From Typhlomys cinereus (lineage: Eukaryota > Chordata > Mammalia > Rodentia > Platacanthomyidae), in assembly GCA_023101885.1 (NCBI GenBank), contig JALPQD010000627.1, positions 952,220 through 1,016,219 on the forward strand: DNA of 64,000 nucleotides, written 5' to 3'. The translations under genes were made by a program, and so were the position numbers. The notes under the pieces were generated by a model. It had not been told where the DNA came from. It saw only the letters and a list, made by a program, of their open reading frames with translations, and did not search any database. This document shows positions 33,384 through 44,303 of the stretch, piece after piece; position 1 is the stretch's first letter, and the number at the start of each line of letters is the position of its first letter.

Positions 33384-33960
33384 TGGATGAGTTCGGGGAC
33401 CTACTGGACCTACTGTGAGTCAAACATTAGCCAAAACTCCATCAATCATCTGACCTCCATATGCCCCTACTTTAACTGGAGGGCTATTATGCTTTTTTGG
33501 GTCTCCTGGAATCAATGTCAACTCAGACCCAGTATCTAGTAAACCCCGAAATGTCTGATTATTTCCTTTCCCCCAATGCACAGTTACTCTAGTGAAAGGC
33601 CTTAGGTCCCTTTGTGGAAGGACAGAAGAAAGACTAATATTAACCCTTTTTGCTATGGTGTCAAGGTCCTTCCTTAAAGGAACCCGGCCTCCCCTTCATT
33701 CAAGGGGTTCTGGATCTATAAACTGGCTCAAGTCTGGAAATTGGTTGTCAGGCCGTGATTCTCTGCTACTATGAGTAAAGGCAGCTTTTCCTTCATTTCT
33801 GTAGAATTTTTCTGCTTGTACAGGTCAAATAAGAACTTTGTAGGCTTCTTATCTATTTTACTTTTGGGGACACCATGGTTAATTAGCCAATGCCAAAGTC
33901 TAAGTGAGTGAGACCCTCATAAGTACTGTTCTGTCTAGGCTGCACATTATGGTTAGTACG
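33384..33960 (-). pseudogene. ERV-L protease region
   Basis: Aspartic protease that would cut Gag-Pol. The active-site motif DTGS is encoded at 33525-33536, preceded by a hydrophobic stretch as expected. A stop (TGA, 33420-33422) lies between the active site and the flap-distal part, in the same frame as RT. It may be a CpG-decayed Arg codon. The stretch between the DTGS region and the end of gag is poorly conserved and holds further breaks. Confidence 0.8.
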
Positions 33961-33969
33961 CTTACTTTG

Positions 33970-34224
33970 TCATTGGCAATTCAGTGCTGCCACTTGGCCC
34001 CTACTACTCCTCGATCCACCTAGGCCCATTGAATTTAAGTCTTCCAACTGGGCGGCAGCATCTCCAATTGTTAGGTCTGGAACAAGGAGAAGAGCAATGA
34101 TAGGAGCCTTCACATTTGGTGCTGCCCCTCTCTCCAATTTATTAAGTACATTTCTGGTAAAAGGCATGTCATCTGGATTCTCCCATTGAGAATTGGATTT
34201 TAAAGAACGTATCCAGTCAAGCAT
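33970..34224 (-). pseudogene. ERV-L gag, C-terminal piece in a shifted frame
   Basis: 84 codons with a Leu-rich segment (LLLVPDLTIGDAAAQLEDL). By position it is the capsid C-terminal region. It overlaps the end of the upstream gag frame by 25 bp in a different frame, so there is either an indel or an old frameshift site. No zinc knuckle is visible. Confidence 0.65.
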
Positions 34225-35354
34225 ACCAATTTCTCTGAGCCTCTTAATCCCATGTCAACATTAAGCCAAGGAATGTCTGGAATTTCCAGTTCCTTTTCAG
34301 ATGGCCAAACTTTAATAAATACTTCAGCTACCCACTCGAATAAACTCTTGGCACCATTTTTAACTCTATGAGTAGCAGTGTTAAACCTAGAATCTCTACT
34401 CAATGGGCCCATTTCTGTGAACTCACTTTTATCCAGTTTTATGCTCCTTCCACTAGTATCCCACAGCCTTACAATCCATTCCCAGGGATATTCCCCAGAT
34501 TGCTGCTTAAACGTGTAAGAAAAGTCATGGAATTCTTTAGGAGTATAGCGCACCTCCTCATGGACCACACTTTCTATTTCACCTTTAGGAGCCTGTTTAG
34601 CCCTGAGCCTAGTTATAGGCCTGGAAGCAATCACAGGTGCGCGTGATGTAACTTCAATATTTACTCGTGGCAAAGGTCAAAATGGCACTTTTGTAGAGGG
34701 TGGGTGTGGGGATTCATCCTCTGCTAAAGGTGAGGAGACCATTTCCTCGGGCGGAATAAATGCACCAGAAGTTGAGGGTTCAACATCCTCGTCCTCATCA
34801 TCAGTTTGGTCTTCCCACACATTAGCATCCCACTTTTCAGGATCCCACTCTTTACTAATCAGCGCTCTTACTTTAACCGCCGACACCTTTCGAGGCTGGG
34901 AATTTAATTTACGTTGTAACTCAGCCACTCTAATAATCAAAGTTTGGGTTTGATTTTCAGCAATTCGAGCCCTATTGCTACTGGAGAGAAGATTCTCTTC
35001 TAGGGCACACTTAGAAACTTCTAAGTTGTTTATGCGCTTTCTGAATTGGATATTTTCCTCTCTGAGATCTTCCTTTTCCATTTGTAGTTTAATGAGAGAT
35101 GCTAGGAAAAACCAGCCAGCACCATCATTTTCCTTATTCTTACTCATTTTTTGTAAAGTTCCATATACGGAATCGCTGAGCTTCTCAAACCTCGCAAGAG
35201 GGGCATCAAGACTGTCCAACACACCTACGTTTACCAGTTCTAGAAACAGTTCACTCCAAACAGTGTGCTCCATGCCACCAGGGGAGTCTTTAGCCACTGG
35301 CACTGGGTCAACAAGCCAGCTCCAGAAATCACAAAACTTGCCAGTAAAATTCAT
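34200..35354 (-). pseudogene. ERV-L gag, one in-frame stop
   Basis: Structural polyprotein that would build the core. A single frame of about 384 codons runs from the ATG at 35354, 40 bp after the LTR and primer site. It is broken by one TGA at 34677-34679. The first half contains a Glu/Lys-rich heptad region, predicted coiled coil (about 35100-34880). An acidic stretch follows (TDDEDEDVE), then Pro/Ser-rich sequence. The part after the stop is the likely capsid. Confidence 0.85.
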
Positions 35355-35378
35355 TCTTACAATTCTGCTTCTCTAGAA

Positions 35379-35393
35379 CCACTTCTGGTACCA
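35379..35393 (-). promoter_or_regulatory. ERV-L primer binding site (Leu type)
   Basis: On the minus strand the word tggtaccagaagtgg lies a few bases inside the 5' LTR. This matches the tRNA-Leu-like primer site used by ERV-L and MaLR elements. Confidence 0.75.
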
Positions 35394-35398
35394 ATTTC

Positions 35399-35893
35399 TG
35401 TATTAGTTAGGGTTCTCTAGAGTCACAGAATTCACAGAACGAATATATATATGTGTATATATATATATATATGAAATTTATTGAGTTGGCTTACAGATAT
35501 GGCCAAGGTATTCCAGCGAAGGCTGTCAGTAGCCGAGGTAGTTCCAACGATGGCTGCCAACAGCTAGTTGCTCAGTTCGGTAGTCAAGTAGGTGCTGGCT
35601 GAAGGCTGGAGAACTCCTAGAGTCTTAGTCTAGTGGAAGGTCAAAGGAACTGGACAGCTGGAAGGAAGAACGATTCCTAGCACAGCTGCAAGAAGGGATC
35701 TGTTCTCCTTGGTGGCTCCTTTTTATATGATGCAGTATTGGGAGAATCCTTTGAGAGCTTTGGAGTTCTGATAGAATCTAGGGTGTGCACTATCCTTTCA
35801 AGTAGTCTCAGTTGATCCTTTTCCAGAGGTGGTCTCAGCCCAGCTTAGTTAATACCCTGTGTGTCAAGTTGACACCCAGGCTCAACTATCACA
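35399..35893 (-). repeat. ERV-L 5' LTR
   Basis: 495 bp, TG...CA ends, promoter LTR of the provirus. Its TATA box and AATAAA lie at the complements of 35719-35727 and 35477-35482. It differs from the 3' LTR by 8 substitutions, mostly transitions. Confidence 0.92.
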
Positions 35894-36468
35894 GGGTATC
35901 TGATGCATCATGGAAGAATGATCTATATCCTCCACCAGAAGCCTTAGACTTCAGTGATGATGAAAAAGAAAAGGAAGCCAGACAGAAGAGGCCACAGGCC
36001 ACAGGCAGGAGGAGACTCAGGTCTGATTCGAATAAGACAGGTGAAGATTTGCTGTAAGGCATCACAATAGGAAAGCTTATGGCTCTCCTTCAGAGTATTC
36101 CAAAGGATATCACAACAAAGAGTTCAGAAGAGGCTTTTCCATGGGTAAGATACCTTCGAACAAACCATGCCAGGGCTCCAACTCAGCAGTTTTATATCTC
36201 AGATAAAATGGCATCCCAGGAGACATTGGGATTCCACCTTAGAGACAACACAGTCTGGTTGTGCCACAATACCCTTTTCCTCCTCCTGTATTTGACATGC
36301 ATAACTTCTCACTCCCTCCCCCTCCAACCCCGCCCCCCATCCTTCAGCATGGGTTGGGCTACTCCTACCTTGGATTCTCATCACTTAGTTAACTTACCCT
36401 ACACCTTAACGCTGACACTGCCGCCTCCCCCACTGCCTCCACCAACTTCTTCTGCAGACAATAATTCT
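35894..36468 (+). pseudogene. NAF1: NAF1 processed pseudogene, 3' part (after ERV-L)
   Basis: Continues the frame left at 29317. With one TSD copy removed, the codons run straight from KIKQDRV into SDASWKND, then PPPEALDFSDDEKEKEA, a strikingly NAF1-like stretch. A stop and frameshifts follow (near 36055). The glycine/serine and proline-rich C-terminus can still be followed in shifting frames to SSADNN near 36460. The final codons and 3'UTR are missing, because antisense L1-5 begins at 36469. Confidence 0.78.
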
Positions 36469-37497
36469 ATTTTTTTGTTTTCATTCATAAAAACATAATA
36501 GGTACCATGGTCCCCTCCCTCCCTCCAACCATCCGTGGATCCTCTTCCTCCCTCCCCCATTTTTTGCTTCCTTCTGCCCCTCCCTTTCTCCCAGTGCCAA
36601 CTGCCCTCCCATCCCTGGAACATCCTTTAGTGTGAATGTCAAGCTACCCTCTTGCTCCTCTTCTCTTATGAGGTGTAAGAACTCAGTAGCATTACCTAGA
36701 GCTCTTTCTTGTATTCCCCATTAGCATAGGAACACTATTGTGCTGTTAATCCCTTGCCTCTAAGGATCATAGTGCCTGTGAACCATGCTAGACTTTAGTG
36801 GGTCAATCAAATGTCTGCCATTGCACAGGTTATGCAAAGTCCTATTATGATTACTTTGGCCTTAACTTTTGTGGGGTATCTAGCATATCCTTGCTCTTCC
36901 TGATCGTTAGGCTCTTACAATCTTACTACCCCTTTTCCAAAAATTTCCCTAAGCTTTAGGATGGGAGAGATTAGGCTGGCCTGGTTCCAGGTGACTAGTG
37001 TAGGGTCTCTGATGTTCTGAATTATGGTGTTTTTTTTTTCTAATTTTGCTATTCCTGCACCGCCCTTGGATCCATTCTGATGGGTATTGGATGTCTCCTC
37101 CTAGTCAAAGATAAAAAGCTGTTAAAATAGACTCTTACTATAAAAGTAGATTCAAAGGTAGATGGAATAAAAATGGGAGACTGCGGTGAGGGGGGTTCAG
37201 TATCCCATTTGCAGGATGGTTAACTTCTATCTGCCAGACTCTATGCCCTCCCTGTCTGGTGAGATCAAACCCCATCAGTAGCAAGGGACCAAAAATCAAG
37301 TCCGTGAGCTTAACCAGATGTCTCATTACTTACTTGCAGTCCTTCACAGTGACTTATTTTCTCTACTGTATCATGATCCCCTCTCTCCTTGTTGCTTGCA
37401 GGGCCCTACTTTCCCTTCCCTCCTGTTTATAATCTTTGCAATTACTGTAGGTATTACAGAGATTTATCTTTGAATGTGTCTCTAAATTGGTTTTGTA

Positions 37498-38128
37498 CTA
37501 GGATCCACCTACCGCACTTAATTTTCTGTGTCTGGAATACTTCACTCAACATAATTGTTTCTAATTCCATCCATTTCCCAGCAAATTTCATTAATTCATC
37601 ATTTTTAATGGCTGAGTACTATTTCCTTGTATAAATGTACAACATTTCCCTTACCCACTTGTCAACTGTTGGGTATTTGGATTGATTCCATGACTTTCCT
37701 ATTGTAAACAGTGCTGCTATGAACATGGTCGTGCTTGTGCCAGTGAGGTGAATGTTTACTGTATGGGGGAATATTACCAAAAGTGGAATAGCAGGGACAT
37801 ATGGGATTTCAATCTTAAACATTTTTATCAATTACAAGATGGCTCGCCGGAGTGGTTGTATAAGCCTGCATTCCCAACAGCAATATAGGAGAGTTCCCTT
37901 GTCACCACATCCTCTCCAGCATTTGGTGTTGTTTGTATTGTGGATTTTTGCCACCCTGACCGGGGTGAGATGATATCTCAGGAAGGTTTTGATATGCATT
38001 TTCCTGATGGCTAAGGATGCAAAGCATTTCTTAAGATATTTGTTAGACATTTCAAATTCTTTCTTGGTAAAGTTTCTTTTTAAGTTCCAAGGCCCATTTT
38101 TTTACTATTTATTCAATTGGGCATATTT

Positions 38129-38168
<40 letters not shown>

Positions 38169-39705
38169 GTGTGTGTGTGTGTAGAACCATGGATGAATTC
38201 GGGATCCACCATGGACCGCCTCCACCTCCTCCCAAGGCCCATTTTTTAATTGGCCAATTTGTTTCGTTGGTGTTTAGTTTTCTAAGTTCTTTGTGTACTC
38301 TGGATAATAAAGCTCTATCAGATATGTGGTTAGTGAAGATTTTCTCACATTCCATGGGTTGCCTTTTTGATTTTGTTTCTCTTCGGGCTTTTTTCACTTC
38401 TTTCAGCCTGGGCATACAATTTATTTTGTATCCTGCCACTCTGCTGAACTTCTGTATTAGTTCCAGAAGTTTCCTGGTAGAGTTTTTGGGATCACTCAGG
38501 TATACAATCATGTTATCTGCAAATAGAGAAAACTTGACTTCTTCCTTGCTGATTTGTATCCCTTTCATCTACCTTTCTTGTCTTTTGGCTTCAGCTCAGA
38601 CTTCAAGTACAATATTGAATAGAAGTGGTGAGAGTAGACAGCCTTGTCTACTTCCTGATGTAAGTGGGAGTGCTTCAAGTTTTTCCCCATTGAGTATAAT
38701 CCTTGCTGTTGGCTTGTTGTATACAGCTTTTATTATATTGATAAAGGTTCCTTCCATTCCTACTGTCTTTAGGGTTTTGATCATAAAAGGCTGTTGGATC
38801 TTGTACAAAGCTTTTTCAGCATCTATAGAGAGTACCAGGTGGTCTTGAATTTTGGACTGGTTTTATGGTAATTTACATTTATTGATTTGCGTATGTTGAA
38901 CTAACCTTGTGTGCCTGAGATAAAGCTTACTTGATTACTGTAAATGATCTTTTTGATATGTTTTTGAATCCAATTTGCTAAGACTTTTTGAGAATCTTTG
39001 CATCTGTGTTCATCAAAGAGATCAGCCTATAGTTTTCTTTTTTAAGTGGATCTTTATTAGATTTTGGGATTGAGATGTTATTAACTCCATAGAGTGAATT
39101 TAGTACTGTTCCTTCCTTTGCTATTTGATGGAACAGTTTAAGGAGTATTGGTGTAATTTGTTCCTTAAATATCTTGTAGAACTCTGTGCTAAATCCATCT
39201 GGTCCAGGACATTTTTTGTTGGAAGATTCAAGATTACTTCATTGATTTCCTCATATGTTATAGGACTATTTAAATAATTTGAAATTCCCAGATTCAATTT
39301 ATGTAAGTTGTGCTTACTTAGGAATCCATCCATTCTTTTGTGTTATCAAATTTCACGGAGTATAAGTTTTTGAAATAAGACAATATAATTATCTGAATTT
39401 CTTGTCTATCTGTAGTGATAAGCCCTTTTTCATTTCTAATTTTGATAACTTGGGTTTTATCTTTCTTGTTATTCATTAATTTAGCTAAGGGTGTATCAAT
39501 CTTATTGATTTTTTTCAAAGAACCAGCTTTTTGAATGGATGATTCTCTGTATCATTTTCCTTATCTCAATTTCAGATATTACTCCCCTAATTTTGCCAGT
39601 GTCCTCTCTTCTACTGCTTTTGGGATTGCATTGCTGTTTTGTCTCTAAAGCTTTAAACTGCATTGTCAAGTCATTTATTTGTGATGTTTCTATTTTTTGA
39701 TATAG
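37498..39705 (-). pseudogene. L1-5 ORF2, deleted and broken
   Basis: C-terminal Cys-rich region readable at 37832-38050. About 0.85 kb (RT thumb to C-terminal domain) is deleted near 38375, where an otherwise open 151-codon frame at 38113-38568 runs through both the junction and a SINE. The RT region lies at 38596-39333. Endonuclease missing. Confidence 0.78.
38103..38231 (-). mobile_element. 5'-truncated SINE (same family as 24196)
   Basis: Antisense SINE body plus a long (TG)n run at 38132-38182. Flanked by the 16-bp TSD ccaaggcccatttttt at 38087-38102 and 38232-38247. The tRNA-like head is missing. Confidence 0.88.
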
Positions 39706-41190
39706 GCTGGTTGGAATCTATCATTATGAGGTTAATTCTTTTGGTAGGAGATTTGTTGTCTTGGATTTTGTTTCTCATGGATTTGCTCTGTGACATGGAC
39801 ATTTTTGTTTTATCTGTTAAGACCTTCTTTTTGTTTCTGTGTGTTTTTGACTGAACTGAATTAGTATTACTACTCTGGAGCAATTTTTACCTGTGTTTGC
39901 CTTGGAGTTGGGTACACTTGTCTGATATTGTTCTTATTTCCTAGATGAGGCTTTTAGACTATTAGTACATCAATTAAGTCAGGTTTAGTAGACAAGGAGT
40001 GAATATTAGTATAGTAGTTCACTTTTATGATTTAGTACCTTGGTGATATGTGAGGGTGATTGGTATAGTCCCTGAAGTTTTTACATTTTGGGGTGGCTAT
40101 ATGAAAAAGTTAAACTACAGTGACTAATAATTGAAGGAACATGATGGTAAAAAGGGGTTTACTTATCTTTGAGCTGAATGTAAAGAATCTCTCCCATATG
40201 ATTGGATGATTTTAGAGGATTTCAGATGTATGATGTTTGCTTTCTAGAGCTTTGCTTGGGTTTTCTTCAGACTATGTTGAATTCTGAGGAGCAGTGTGTC
40301 CTTGGTGGTATTTTGGGATTCTACTTCTGATATTCCATACATGTACATGTCAAGCTGCTGCAGGGTTTCCTGTATCTCTTGCATATTCCTCTCAAGTATC
40401 TTTTGGCTTTAACAACCTCTTCCATTGAGCTGGTTATTCTTTCCATTTTGTCTTCAAGATCTGATATTCTATTTTCTTCTTCATTGGTTCTATTGATAAG
40501 ATTCTGTTTTGTTCTGGGTTGAACATAACTTGCCTTTTTCCTCAATTTTATACTCTGCCTGAGATTGTTTTTAACACTTGTCTTGTGTTGGTGGTATTTT
40601 CTAGATGAGACTATTAGACTGTTTGTTAATCAATTAAGTCAGGTTTAGTAGACAGGGAGTGAAGATTATTATGGTAATGCACTTTTTTGATTTATTGCCT
40701 TGGTGATATTTGAGGGAAATGGTATAGTTCCTGATGTTGTATGCATTTGGGGGTGGCTTTACAGAAAAGTTAAATTACAGTGACTAATAAATGAAAGGAA
40801 CAAAATGGTAAAAAGGGTTTACTTATGTTTGAGCTGTATATGATGAATCCCTTGTCATGGGATGATTTTACAGGACTTCAGATGTATGGTGTTTGTTCCC
40901 TAGAGCTTTGCTTGGGTTTTCTCTGGATTCTGTTGAATTCTGAGGGCCAGGGAGTCTGGCCTGGTCCGATCTCTGGCAGGAGAAGAGGGTGTCTAGTTTG
41001 GCAAGCAAATCACCTGGGACCTGGGCCGTGTCATAAGGGCCTTCCCCAGCACCAGAACAGACTGCTACAGCTCCAGCTTGCTGGTAGGTTGACCCAGTAG
41101 GATGAGCAGGTTACCTGAGCCTGGGGAATGATCTAGGGGCCTTATCTGAGGAATGGAGTGTCTGGCTTGGTCTGTGTCCCAGGCAGGAGG
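39706..41190 (-). promoter_or_regulatory. L1-5 5' end: ORF1 start and 5'UTR, partly duplicated
   Basis: In order: ORF1 N-terminus (39706-39840), 5'UTR copy 1 (about 39850-40310), an ORF1 coiled-coil/RRM segment (about 40316-40555), 5'UTR copy 2 (about 40580-40950), then GC-rich monomer sequence to about 41190. The two 5'UTR copies share words such as tcaattaagtcaggtttagtagaca at 39970 and 40630. Either two L1s are stacked or a duplication occurred. No intact gene. Confidence 0.72.
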
Positions 41191-41590
41191 ACGTGTTTCT
41201 TTTTTGTAGGTGCAGTTGGGAAGAATCTTTGCAGAGTTTAATAGCAAAGGAAGCTTATCGAGAAAGCCATTGTGATATCACAATGTTCCCTAAAATATAT
41301 AAATGCCAAAGAAACATCGGGCAAAATACTAAAGTTCCTGTTGATCTCCATCATGGCAAAAAGCACTCCCAGGTTAAATTGGTGCTTTGAGTATGGCAGG
41401 CTGGAAATTAAGTGCATCGATCATTACACATGTAACACTAACCACACTGCAACCAAAGAATATGAACCTTGTGCACTAAAGATTTTTTTGCCCTGAATGT
41501 CTTTAATGCTAACATTCTCCATGTTGAGATCTTGTTGTATGTGAGCCTTTTGGGAGTTAATAAGTATTGTAGAATTCTTTTGGGTCCATC
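41191..41590. other. Unclassified 0.4 kb between two head-to-head L1s
   Basis: Not L1 that I can recognise. Short ORFs (for example 41193-41390 and 41272-41496) look coding-like in composition, but I recognise no family. It could be leftover host sequence, a retrocopy or an unnamed repeat. Confidence 0.5.
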
Positions 41591-42626
41591 ATATATAGGT
41601 GAGATTTGTCAGTGTGACAGGATGCTTGCTCACAATCCTCATCCCCAGGTAAGTTTCACCAGACTCCAGGACACCCGCTCAGCCCAGTTTCTCCCACCAG
41701 CCAGCCTGAGCAGCACCCAGGCTGCCATGAGCTTAGGTGAACCATTAGGCTATGCCACAGGACGCAAGAGAAGAGCTGTGCCATTGCCATCAACCTCTCT
41801 GCCCCTCTGGCCCACCCAGGACTCTCACTCACAGTCCAGGGAGGACATACTGTTCTTCAGAATTCAACAGAATGCAAAGGAAGCTCAAGCAAAGCCCTAG
41901 TGGACAAAGGCCATATATCTGACGTCCTCTAAAAATCATCCTATCACATGGGAGAGATTCTTCACATCCAGCACAAAGATAAGTAAACCTCTTTTTTACC
42001 ATATTGCTCCTTTCTAGTATTAATCTCTGTAGATTAACTTTTCCATGCAACCACCCCAAAAATATCTACAACCTCAGGGATTATACCACTCACTCTTACA
42101 TATCACCAATGTACTAAATCGTAAACTTGCACTACCATACTAATATTCAACCCCTATCAACTAAACCTGATTTAATTGATGTACTAACAGTTTAATAGCA
42201 TCATCTAGGAAATAACAACAGAAAAATGTTCCCGACTCCAAGGCAAACACTAGTAATAACTGCCCAAGAGTAGTAATAACAACTAAATCAGATCAGTCAA
42301 AAACATACAGAAACTTTTTTTATTCAATTGTGCGTGTGTGTATACATATGTATGTATGTGTGTGTGTGTGTGTAGAAGCATGGGCAAATTCAGGAACCAC
42401 CATGGACCACCTCCACCTCTTCTTCATTTACTCTGCCCTGGGATTCACAGGCTCTGCCTTACCAGGACCAGAAACACTGGCCACCCCCGCTTCATCCTGG
42501 CGTCAATACAGGGATTCAGGATCCGAACTCAGGACCTTCTGCCTACAAGGCAGAGGCTTAACTCCTGAGCCACCTCTCCAGCCCCAACATACAGAAACTT
42601 AAAGGTCTTAAGAGAAAAAAACAACA
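41591..42626 (+). promoter_or_regulatory. L1-6 5'UTR
   Basis: GC-rich monomer-like part (41640-41830) similar to 18046-18306, then the AT-rich 5'UTR shared with L1-4 (compare 19220-19695). Interrupted by the SINE at 42317-42585. Promoter role inferred. Confidence 0.72.
42317..42585 (-). mobile_element. tRNA-derived B2/ID-like SINE, full length, antisense
   Basis: Minus strand starts ggggctggagaggtggctca, has the B-box-like gagttcggatcc, then the same GC-rich body as 24196-24493, a (TG)n run on the plus strand (42330-42374) and an A-rich tail. A perfect 15-bp TSD aacatacagaaactt lies at 42302-42316 and 42586-42600, so it is younger than the copy in L1-4. Confidence 0.9.
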
Positions 42627-43544
42627 ATGCCCAAGTCAAAGTGCAGATCCATGAGAAACAAAATACAAGAAGACAAATCTCCCACAGAAAGAATTAACCA
42701 CATAAAGATAGATCCCAACCAGAACCACTACACAGAAAATAGCCAAAAAAGCCAGGCCCATGATAATGACTTTCAAATCATGAACATTACCCTGATCAAT
42801 ACTATGAATGAGGGAATCCAGGAGAAGTTAAATAACCGCATCACCCACTTTGAACAGGAACACAACAGACACCTGGAGGAATTGAGAAAAACAGTTCAAG
42901 AAACAAAAATACGAACAGAGTAGTTAACAGTCTCAGACAGAGTTTAAAATTGAACTAAATGACGTTATCTTCAACACAACTCAAGAGAGAGTCTTATCAG
43001 CAGAACTAATGAAGCAGTAAATAGAATTTCAGATCTTGAAGATAAAGTGGAAGTATGAAGCAGCTCAATAGAAAAGGTTGTTAAAGCCAAAATATACTTG
43101 AGAGGAATATTCAAGAGATATGGAACACCCTGAAGAAGCCTAACATGTGTACTCATGGAATACCAGAGCAAGAATCCCATAATACCACACCTGAGGAAAT
43201 TTTTGAAATTATCATAAATTAAATCTTCCCTCATCTAAAGAATAAGAGGCCCATCCAAATACAAGAGGCATTCCACACCCCAAACAGATATGACCAAAAC
43301 AGAAACTCACCACAGCAAATAATATTCAAAACACTCCACATTCAAAACAAAAAAATAAAAGGTGCTGAGAGCTTCAAGGGAAAAAAAAACAAGTAACTTT
43401 TAAAGGTAAACCTGTTAAAATAACAAATGACTTCTCAATGGAAACATTAAAAGCAAGACGAGTTTGCAGAGACATACCTGAAGTATTGAATGAGCAAAAA
43501 TGTCAATCCAGGCTGATATACTTGGCAAAACTATCTGTCATGTA
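42627..43544 (+). pseudogene. L1-6 ORF1, 3'-deleted
   Basis: ATG at 42627, open for 98 codons through the coiled coil to 42920, then frameshifts. The RRM and part of the C-terminal domain follow to about 43540, where the sequence jumps into ORF2. The ORF1 end and the whole endonuclease are lost. Confidence 0.8.
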
Positions 43545-44303
43545 TTAAAAAAAAATTATACTCCGTGAAATTTGACAACACAAAAGAAGTGTATAAATTC
43601 CTAAGTAAGCACATCTTACCTAAATTGAATCAGGAAATTTTGAATTATTTAAATAGTCCTATAACATACGAGGAAATCAATGAAGTAATCTCACATCTTC
43701 CCACCAAAAAATGTCCTGGACCAGATGGATTTACCACCGAGTTCTATCTGATATTTAAGGAGCTAATAACGCCAATACTCCTTAAACAGTTCCATCAAAT
43801 AGCAAAGGAAGGAACACTACCAAAGTCTTTCTATGAAGCTAATATTGTCTTAATCCCCAAACTTAATAAAGATGCATTTAAAAAAGAAAACTATAGACCA
43901 ATCTCTTTGATGAACACAGATGCAAAGATTCTCAACAAAGTCTTAGCAAATCAGATTCAAGAACATATCAAAAAGATCATTCACGGAGATCAAGTAGGCT
44001 TTATCCCAGGCACACAAGGTTGTTTCTACATGTGCAAATCAATAAACATAATTCACCATATAAACCAGACCAAAATTCAAGACCACATCATACTCTCGAT
44101 AGATGCAGAAAAAACTTTTGAAAAGATCCAACAGTCTTTTATGATCAAAAGCCTAGAGACAGTTGGAATGTAAGGAATCTTTATCAATATAATAAAAGCT
44201 GTATACAACAAGGCAACAGGAAGGATTATACTCAATGGGGAAAAACTTGAAGCATTCCTACTTCGATCAGGAACTAAATGAGGCTGTCCACTCTCACCAC
44301 TTT
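43545..44303 (+). pseudogene. L1-6 ORF2, RT part
   Basis: Open for 202 codons (43565-44173) covering the start and fingers/palm of the RT, with the CPGPDG and YRPISLMN motifs. A stop occurs at 44171-44173. The RT active site would lie downstream and is absent: the ZNF639 retrocopy begins in the CPLSPL box at 44303. Confidence 0.82.

Larger units (their letters stand above)
29318..35893 (-). mobile_element. ERV-L (class III) provirus, near complete, antisense
   Basis: A 6.6-kb endogenous retrovirus with LTRs at both ends and 5-bp TSD gggta (29313-29317 and 35894-35898). In minus-strand order it has 5' LTR, Leu-type primer site, gag, protease, RT, RNase H, integrase, dUTPase, purine tract and 3' LTR. 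A dUTPase downstream of integrase and the lack of env are the defining layout of ERV-L. The LTRs differ at 8 substitutions plus one 4-bp indel in the TA tract over about 495 bp (about 1.6%), so the insertion is young. Coding lesions seen: stops in gag, protease and RNase H, and frameshifts in gag, before integrase and before dUTPase. Confidence 0.93.
36469..41190 (-). mobile_element. L1-5: antisense LINE-1 with internal deletions
   Basis: Starts at a T-rich tail (36469-36500) and the C-rich tract (36508-36605). The 3'UTR runs to the ORF2 stop at 37498-37500, followed by ORF2 pieces. A deletion near 38375 fuses the C-terminal region directly to the RT region. Near 39705 ORF2 jumps to the start of ORF1, so the endonuclease is gone. 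A rearranged 5' end follows (39701-41190). No TSD could be recognised. Confidence 0.82.

Noticed and set aside
34975..35376. 133-codon plus-strand frame over ERV-L gag
   Set aside because: Antisense shadow of the gag coiled coil.
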